From: Nocardioides alpinus
GTDB lineage: Bacteria > Actinomycetota > Actinomycetes > Propionibacteriales > Nocardioidaceae
DNA: 64,000 nt
Direction of reading: 5' to 3'
Assembly: GCF_900112035.1 (NCBI RefSeq)
Contig: NZ_FOKC01000001.1
Coordinates: 744,001 to 808,000 of the forward strand
The notes below the pieces were generated by a model. The model saw only the letters and a program-made list of their open reading frames with translations. It was not told where the DNA came from and did no database searches. The translations under genes and the position numbers were made by a program. The number at the start of each line of letters is the position of its first letter. The first letter of the stretch is position 1. This document shows positions 59,384 through 64,000 of the stretch, in pieces.

Positions 59384-59568
59384 GCGACGGAGTCGCTCAC
59401 GGCGTGGGTCGGGAGGTTGAGCAAGCGCACGACCGAGCTCGCGAGGTCGCGACCGCCCGTCGAGACACGCGGAGCTGATCCGGGGGCGACGGAGTCGCTC
59501 ACGGCGTGGGTCGGGAGGTTGAGCAGGCGCGCGACCGAGCTCGCGAGGTCGCGACCGCGCGTCGAAAC
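59384..59568. repeat. Tandem pair of 83-bp REP-like units
   Basis: Two nearly identical units (59384-59466 and 59486-59568, period 102 bp) begin GCGACGGAGTCGCTCACGG and end CCGCCCGTCGAGAC or CGCGCGTCGAAAC. Each holds GGTTGAGCA and internal palindromes GACCGAGCTCGCGAGGTCGC and GCGACGGAGTCGC. They lie after the GNAT gene stop and upstream of M20. Related to the elements at 437-528. Confidence 0.75.
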
Positions 59569-59576
59569 CCAGCAGA

Positions 59577-60386
59577 CTAGGCGCCGTCCATCTCGGCCCA
59601 CTCGCCAGTGCGCTTCTCGAGCATCAGCTGGCGCTCGACGTCGGCGAACCCGAGGCGTCGGTAGATCCCGATGGCGTCGCCGTCGGCGTCGGCGACGATC
59701 ACGAGGGTGCGTACGCCGAGCTGGTCGAGGGCGTGCTGCCCCGCACCGTGGACGACGGCCGAGGCGAGCCCCTTGCGCCGGTGCTCGGTGTGGGTCTCGA
59801 CGCTCTGGAACCGGGCGACCCCGTCCTCGGTGACGAAGATGCCGGCGGTCGAGACGAGCTGGCCGTCGACGAAGGCACCGAAGCGCCGGCCGCGACCGGC
59901 ATCGACCAGACGCCGCTCCTGCGCGTTCTTCTGGCGGGCGAAGGTCATGAACGACTCTTCCGAGGTCTGCGGGTAGAGCTGCTGGCTGAGGCGGGCGCGA
60001 GCCTCCCACTCCTCGTCGCCGGAGATCGGCCGGACCTCCGCCTCGACCTCCCGCGGGGCCTGCAGCGACGAGGCGGTGAGCACGGTCGCGACGTCGACCG
60101 TCAGGCCTGCGTCCTCGAACGCTGCCGTGGCCTCGTCGGAGAGATCGGCGGTGTCGATGCCGAGGCTCACGTGGTCTGCCAGCGGGAACTCGGTGTGGAA
60201 CGCGCCCACCACCTCGCGCTCGCCGCCCGGGAACGGCGGCCGGGCGAGGAGGAGGAAGTTGCCCCAGAAGTACGACGGGTTGTCGGGCGAGCGCACCACG
60301 AGGTGCGTGCCGCGGTCCTCGACGACACTGCCGGAGGCGGTCAGGAGGGCCAGGTCGGTCCGAAAGCCGAGGGAGGTCACGTGCAT
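59577..60386 (-). CDS. GNAT acetyltransferase
   Basis: A 269-residue protein with an N-terminal variable half and a C-terminal GNAT domain (about 130-260): RFQSVETHTEHRRKGLASAVV carries the acetyl-CoA loop, then IYRRLGF. Leaderless (TAACCT six bases before ATG). Substrate unknown. Confidence 0.85.
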   Translation of the reverse strand: MHVTSLGFRTDLALLTASGSVVEDRGTHLVVRSPDNPSYFWGNFLLLARPPFPGGEREVVGAFHTEFPLADHVSLGIDTADLSDEATAAFEDAGLTVDVATVLTASSLQAPREVEAEVRPISGDEEWEARARLSQQLYPQTSEESFMTFARQKNAQERRLVDAGRGRRFGAFVDGQLVSTAGIFVTEDGVARFQSVETHTEHRRKGLASAVVHGAGQHALDQLGVRTLVIVADADGDAIGIYRRLGFADVERQLMLEKRTGEWAEMDGA

Positions 60387-60395
60387 GAGCGGAGG

Positions 60396-61295
60396 TTAGT
60401 GGCTGACGACGTTGATGAGCGGTTCGCCGGCCACCCTCCGACGCAGCTGGTCGCGGACGAGGGAGGAGATGCGCGGCAGCATCGCCGTCGTACCTCCCGC
60501 GATGTGCGGCGTGATGAGGACGTCGGGGGCATCCCAGAGCGGGTGGCCGTCGGGCAGCGGCTCGGGGTCGGTCACGTCGAGGGCGAAGCGCAGGCGGCCG
60601 GCGTGGCGCAGCACCGCGTCGGTGTCGACGACCGGCCCGCGGGCGACGTTGACGACGAGGGCTCCGTCGGGCAGGAGGGCGAGGGTGTCGTCATCGAGGA
60701 GCCCGCGGGTCTCCTCGCTCAGCGGCACGAGCGCCACCACCACGTCCTGCTCCGGCAGGAGCGAGGGAAGGTCGCCGATGGCCCGCACCCGGCCGACCAG
60801 GTCGTCGTCGCGCTCGCGGGAGGCGACCGCGGTGACCGATGCCTTCATCGGCAGCAGCCGCTCCGCCAGCGCCCGACCGATCGAGCCGTAGCCGAGGACC
60901 AGCACCCGCGCGTCCGCCAGGGACCGCCGGCCGGGCAACGACTGCCAGTGGCCGTGCTGGCGCACGGACTCGGGGATCCCGCGCAGGCTGGCCAGGATCA
61001 GGCCCACCGCGTGCTCGGCGGTCGCGTCGTCGTGCACCCCGGTCGCGTTGCAGAGAGTGATGCCACCGGGCAGCCGCTCGGCCACGCCGTCGTACCCCGC
61101 GCTCTGCAGCTGGACGACCTCGAGGCCCTGCAGGTCGTGGCCGCGGTCGATGACGTCGGCGCGGGTGGCGTAGTGGGGGACCCAGAACTCGACGCCCTCG
61201 GGCGCGGGCCCGTCACCGTTCCAGACGACGACCTCGACGCCGTCGACGGGGCCGACGGCCTCGGCGAGCTCGGTGGTCGACACGGCCGCCCTCAC
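60396..61295 (-). CDS. D-2-hydroxyacid dehydrogenase family protein
   Basis: A 299-residue NAD-dependent reductase. NAD motif VLGYGSIGRALAERL (near 140), catalytic Arg in NVARGPVVD, Glu in DPEPLPDGHPLW and His in LITPHIAGGT. GTG start overlaps the SCP2-like gene stop (GTGA). Substrate unknown; glyoxylate or hydroxypyruvate type is possible. Confidence 0.88.
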   Translation of the reverse strand: MRAAVSTTELAEAVGPVDGVEVVVWNGDGPAPEGVEFWVPHYATRADVIDRGHDLQGLEVVQLQSAGYDGVAERLPGGITLCNATGVHDDATAEHAVGLILASLRGIPESVRQHGHWQSLPGRRSLADARVLVLGYGSIGRALAERLLPMKASVTAVASRERDDDLVGRVRAIGDLPSLLPEQDVVVALVPLSEETRGLLDDDTLALLPDGALVVNVARGPVVDTDAVLRHAGRLRFALDVTDPEPLPDGHPLWDAPDVLITPHIAGGTTAMLPRISSLVRDQLRRRVAGEPLINVVSH

Positions 61296-61633
61296 CGCGT
61301 CTCCAGCGGGAGGTAGGCCGACAGGTCCGTGCGCTCGCCGCTGGCGCGGACGGAGCCGGCATCGACGGCCTGGTGCCACGTCGTACGTCCGGTGGCCAGG
61401 GCCAGCCAGGTCTCGGCGTCGGTCTCGATCACCGCCGGCGGGGTGCCGCGCGTGTGCCGGACGCCAGGGACGACCTGGACCGCGGCGTAGGGCGGCACCC
61501 TGACCTCGACCGAGCGGCCGGGAGCGCGGTCCTCGAGGACGGCGAGGTAGTGCTTGACCAGCGCCTTCGTGTCGGCGTCGGTCGTCGCGCCGGCGAGCTG
61601 GTCGGGGGTCAGGATCTTGAGGCGGGCGGGCAC
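61292..61633 (-). CDS. Small SCP2-like (sterol carrier family) protein
   Basis: A 113-residue protein of the actinobacterial 'sterol carrier family' group: beginning MPARLKILTPDQLAG, with VEVRVPPYAAVQVVPG and ETWLALATGRTTW. Leaderless GTG start (TAGCCT six bases upstream). Function unknown; may bind a hydrophobic ligand. Leads the operon with the dehydrogenase. Confidence 0.8.
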   Translation of the reverse strand: MPARLKILTPDQLAGATTDADTKALVKHYLAVLEDRAPGRSVEVRVPPYAAVQVVPGVRHTRGTPPAVIETDAETWLALATGRTTWHQAVDAGSVRASGERTDLSAYLPLETR

Positions 61634-61651
61634 GGATCGAGGCTAGCCCGA

Positions 61652-61732
61652 CACCATGAAGGCAGTTCGCGGCCGGTCGGCAGTCGCTGAGCGTGTTCCG
61701 CGCCGGAGGGTCCGCGAACTGCCTTCATGGTG
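61652..61732. repeat. Long perfect inverted repeat (21-bp arms)
   Basis: CACCATGAAGGCAGTTCGCG(G) at 61652-61672 pairs perfectly with 61712-61732 across a 39-base loop. It lies directly after the hydrolase stop and before the SCP2-like gene promoter. The sequence differs from the 64-bp family. Possibly a terminator, a structured RNA or a REP element. Confidence 0.75.
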
Positions 61733-61735
61733 CGC

Positions 61736-62620
61736 TCAGGCGATGGAGTCGAGGACCTCGAGCGTCGCGGTCCACGCCTCGCTGTCGGGGTCGATCACCA
61801 CGAAGTGGTCGCCCTCGACCCGGACGATCTCGGCCTGCGCGCCCGCGGCCTGCGCGTCGACGACGTAGCCCTCCGACTGCCCGAGGGGGACGATCGCGTC
61901 GTCGATCCCGTGGACGCACCAGACCGGGACGTCGAGCGGGATCTGCTGCTGCGGGTCCCACTGCGCGTCGGCGGGGCCGGGTGTGTGGCCGAGCAGCGAG
62001 GCGGCCGCGCCGCCACCGAGGCCCATCCGCTCGGACATGACCAGGTCCAGCACCCCGGCCTGCGAGATGGCGTGGGTGACAGCAACCCGCGGGTCCGCGC
62101 GGCCTGCTGCCCACACGGCCAGGTGCCCGCCGGCGGAGTGACCGAGCGTCACGACGGTGGACGTGTCGACGCCCTCGACGTCGGCCAGGGCGTCGATGGC
62201 CGCGGCCACGTCGTCAAAGGTCTGCGGCGTGCCGCCGCCGTTGCCCACGCGTCGGTACTCGATGTTCCACGCCGTCCAGCCCTCGGCCGCCAGCGAGCGG
62301 GCCAGCGGCTGGCCGAGCGTGTAGTCGTAGGCCGACTTCCAGAAGCCGCCATGGATGACCACGACCACACCCCGCGACGGCCCGTCGGGGCGATGGAGCT
62401 CGGCGAGCTGCGAGGGGTCGTCGCCGTAGGCGATCACCTCGGCGCCCTCGCCTGCCTCGGGGACGGCAGCAGATCCGGGATCGGCGGGCACGGAGGACTC
62501 CTCGGAGCAGGCGCCCAGCAGGGCGGACGGGACCAGCCCGAGGGCAGGCAGGGCGAGCAGCGTACGACGGCGCATGCCCGTGGTTCGGAGCCGAGCGCCG
62601 GATCGCTCGGTCGGGCTCAC
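61736..62620 (-). CDS. Lipoprotein alpha/beta hydrolase
   Basis: A 294-residue esterase/carboxylesterase-like enzyme with lipobox LLGAC, so surface-anchored. Oxyanion HGGFW, nucleophile GHSAGGH (near 178), Asp in HGIDDAIVP and His in EGDHFVV. The GTG at 62620 overlaps the WYL regulator stop (GTGA); an ATG at 62575 just before RRRTLL is the alternative and gives a more typical signal peptide. Substrate unknown. Confidence 0.82.
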   Translation of the reverse strand: MSPTERSGARLRTTGMRRRTLLALPALGLVPSALLGACSEESSVPADPGSAAVPEAGEGAEVIAYGDDPSQLAELHRPDGPSRGVVVVIHGGFWKSAYDYTLGQPLARSLAAEGWTAWNIEYRRVGNGGGTPQTFDDVAAAIDALADVEGVDTSTVVTLGHSAGGHLAVWAAGRADPRVAVTHAISQAGVLDLVMSERMGLGGGAAASLLGHTPGPADAQWDPQQQIPLDVPVWCVHGIDDAIVPLGQSEGYVVDAQAAGAQAEIVRVEGDHFVVIDPDSEAWTATLEVLDSIA

Positions 62621-63570
62621 GCAGCGCCCGTCCGCGCGAACCGGGCCGCCACCTCCGCGACCCGGACCGCCAGCTCGGGCGGCGACTCGACGACGAAGTC
62701 CGCGCCCGAGCCGGCCAGGACCATGACCGGCCAGTCGAGGTCGTCGACGTTCATCTCGAGCAGGCACCCCTCGCCGTCGGGCGTGACCGTCCCCCAACGG
62801 CCCACCTGGGTCGCGAGGAGGTCGGCGGCGAGCGCCACCCGAGCGCGTACGGCGTAGCGCTGGGGCCGCTGGCGGATGCCCTGCTGCACGAAGGCGAGCG
62901 CGTCCTCAGCCGGGAGCTCGCGGGCCCGGAACCGCTGCCCGGTGGGCTCGGGATCGGAGATCCGGTCGAGGCGGAAGCTGCGCCAGTCCATCCGGTCGCG
63001 GTCCCACGCGACGAGGTACCAGCGGCGCCCCAGCGAGACCAGCCGCAGCGGCTCCACGCGACGGTGGGTCGCGTCGGCCTCGCGCGCGGTGTAGTCGAAG
63101 CGCAGCAGCTCGCCGTCGCGGCAGGCCTGCGCCAGCGTGGTCAGCACGGCTGCGTCGAAGACGGGCGCTCCCTCCCACGGGCCGGGCGACTCGGTCTGCG
63201 AGGCGACGGCATCCATCTGGCGGCGCAGCCGCGGGGGCATGAGGGACAGGACCTTGGAGAGCGCCTGCACCGACCAGTCGTCCATTCCGGCCACGGCGCC
63301 CGCTGCAGCCGTACGGAGCCCGACGGCGATGGCGACGGCCTCCTCGTCCTCCAGGAGCAGCGGTGGGAGCGACCCGCCTCCACGGAGCTGGTAGCCGCCG
63401 GCGGCGCCGCGGACCGCGTCGACGGTGTAGCCGAGCTCGCGGAGCCGATCGACGTCGCGGCGCAACGTCCGCGGGCTGACCTCGAGCCGGTCGGAGAGCT
63501 CCGGGCCCGGCCAGTAGCGGTGGGTCTGGAGCAGCGACAGCAGGCGCAGCATCCGTTCGCTCGTGCTCAT
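62617..63570 (-). CDS. HTH-WYL transcriptional regulator
   Basis: A 317-residue regulator with N-terminal DeoR/HTH_11 winged helix (LEVSPRTLRRDVDRLRELGYTV), central WYL domain (about 140-220; RRWYLVAWDRDRMDWRSFRLDRI) and C-terminal WCX-like part. WYL domains sense nucleic acids or other ligands. Leaderless (TAGTCT seven bases before ATG). Divergent from an ABC ATPase gene, 63 bp apart, which it probably controls. Confidence 0.9.
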   Translation of the reverse strand: MSTSERMLRLLSLLQTHRYWPGPELSDRLEVSPRTLRRDVDRLRELGYTVDAVRGAAGGYQLRGGGSLPPLLLEDEEAVAIAVGLRTAAAGAVAGMDDWSVQALSKVLSLMPPRLRRQMDAVASQTESPGPWEGAPVFDAAVLTTLAQACRDGELLRFDYTAREADATHRRVEPLRLVSLGRRWYLVAWDRDRMDWRSFRLDRISDPEPTGQRFRARELPAEDALAFVQQGIRQRPQRYAVRARVALAADLLATQVGRWGTVTPDGEGCLLEMNVDDLDWPVMVLAGSGADFVVESPPELAVRVAEVAARFARTGAA

Positions 63571-63633
63571 GTCCCGAAGACTAATCCTCAATGCGGTCAC
63601 AATCTGACCTGATGGGCTCCTAGCGTGATCGTC

Positions 63634-64000
63634 ATGACCCACCACACACACTCCGACCATTCCTCCCCGGCGATCGTGACCCGTGGCCTGACCCGCCACT
63701 TCACCTCGCGCAAGCAGACCGTCGAGGCCGTCCAGGGCCTCGACCTCGAGATCGGGCAGGGCGAGCTGGTGGCCTTCCTCGGACCCAACGGGGCCGGGAA
63801 GTCCACGACCCTCCGCATGCTCACCACCTTGATCCCGCCCACCTCGGGCACGGCGAGCGTCGCCGGGCACGACGTGGTGACGGGACAGAAGGACGTACGC
63901 CGCGCGATCGGCTTCGTCGGGCAGGGCAACGGTGCGGGTCACCGGCAGCTCGGTCGCGACGAGCTGATCAGCCAGGGCCGGGCGTACGGGCTGTCCCACG
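63634..64000 (+). CDS. DrrA-type ABC transporter ATPase (5' part, cut by window edge)
   Basis: The first 122 residues of an ATPase, beginning MTHHTHSDHSSPAIVTRG. Walker A is FLGPNGAGKSTTLRML (near residue 52), then PPTSGTASVAGHDVVT, typical of daunorubicin-type (DrrA) exporters. TAGCGT lies seven bases before ATG (leaderless). Partner permease should lie beyond the window. Divergent from the WYL regulator. Confidence 0.88.
   Translation, partial: MTHHTHSDHSSPAIVTRGLTRHFTSRKQTVEAVQGLDLEIGQGELVAFLGPNGAGKSTTLRMLTTLIPPTSGTASVAGHDVVTGQKDVRRAIGFVGQGNGAGHRQLGRDELISQGRAYGLSH

Overview
The window is high-GC DNA with GTG/ATG starts, many 4-base ATGA/GTGA gene overlaps and mycothiol-linked enzymes (a mycothiol synthase end, a maleylpyruvate-isomerase-type protein). 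It reads as the chromosome of an actinobacterium, most likely Nocardioides or a close relative; this is inferred from gene content and style, not from a marker gene. Genes are packed on both strands. I see no insertion sequence, prophage or CRISPR array.

Layout. 1-2.8 kb: end of mshD, ygfZ, and a Fur-type regulator coupled to a nitrobindin, with a DsrE-like gene divergent. 2.8-6.8 kb: phosphate storage and uptake (ppk1, DUF47, pit). 6.8-12.7 kb: arsenic functions (ArsR-GNAT fusion, ArsO-like flavoprotein, arsR-acr3-arsC), punctuated by three copies of a 64-bp palindromic element. 12.8-16.9 kb: the standard pstSCAB operon behind a clear PHO box. 17-31 kb: mixed metabolism (MutT1, cold-shock protein, M81 protein, CutC, USP, tRNA-Lys, SGNH hydrolase, MFS-regulatory-domain fusion, oxidoreductase, MDMPI, DUF4832, NDH-2). 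31-37 kb: an RsbW-like ATPase behind a SigB-like promoter, two fluoride channel genes, tRNAs, then a response regulator / 31-aa peptide / P450 / histidine kinase group.

37-47 kb holds the most unusual locus: a second Pst-type system (pstC-pstA-three different PstS-like proteins-pseudosortase-pstB). Two of its binding proteins end in a C-terminal membrane helix instead of starting as lipoproteins. The sortase-like protein lacks both the catalytic His and Cys. 47-64 kb: a propeller-like unknown, valine/leucine dehydrogenase, a mirror array of thirteen 32-bp repeats, purF-purM-DUF3073, a molybdenum hydroxylase pair, SRPBCC/NmrA, M20 peptidase, GNAT, a leaderless SCP2-like/2-hydroxyacid dehydrogenase pair, an alpha/beta hydrolase with a WYL regulator, and the start of a drug-type ABC ATPase.

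How it works together. At least five loci handle phosphate or polyphosphate (ppk1, DUF47-pit, pst1, mutT1, pst2), and PHO-box-like 11-bp repeats precede pst1, ppk1 and, more weakly, pit and pst2, suggesting one PhoP regulon. About fifteen genes have a TANNNT -10 hexamer 6-7 bases before the start codon and no Shine-Dalgarno, so leaderless transcription appears common; I used this to set several starts. Function calls come from reading motifs by eye; none was confirmed by a search.
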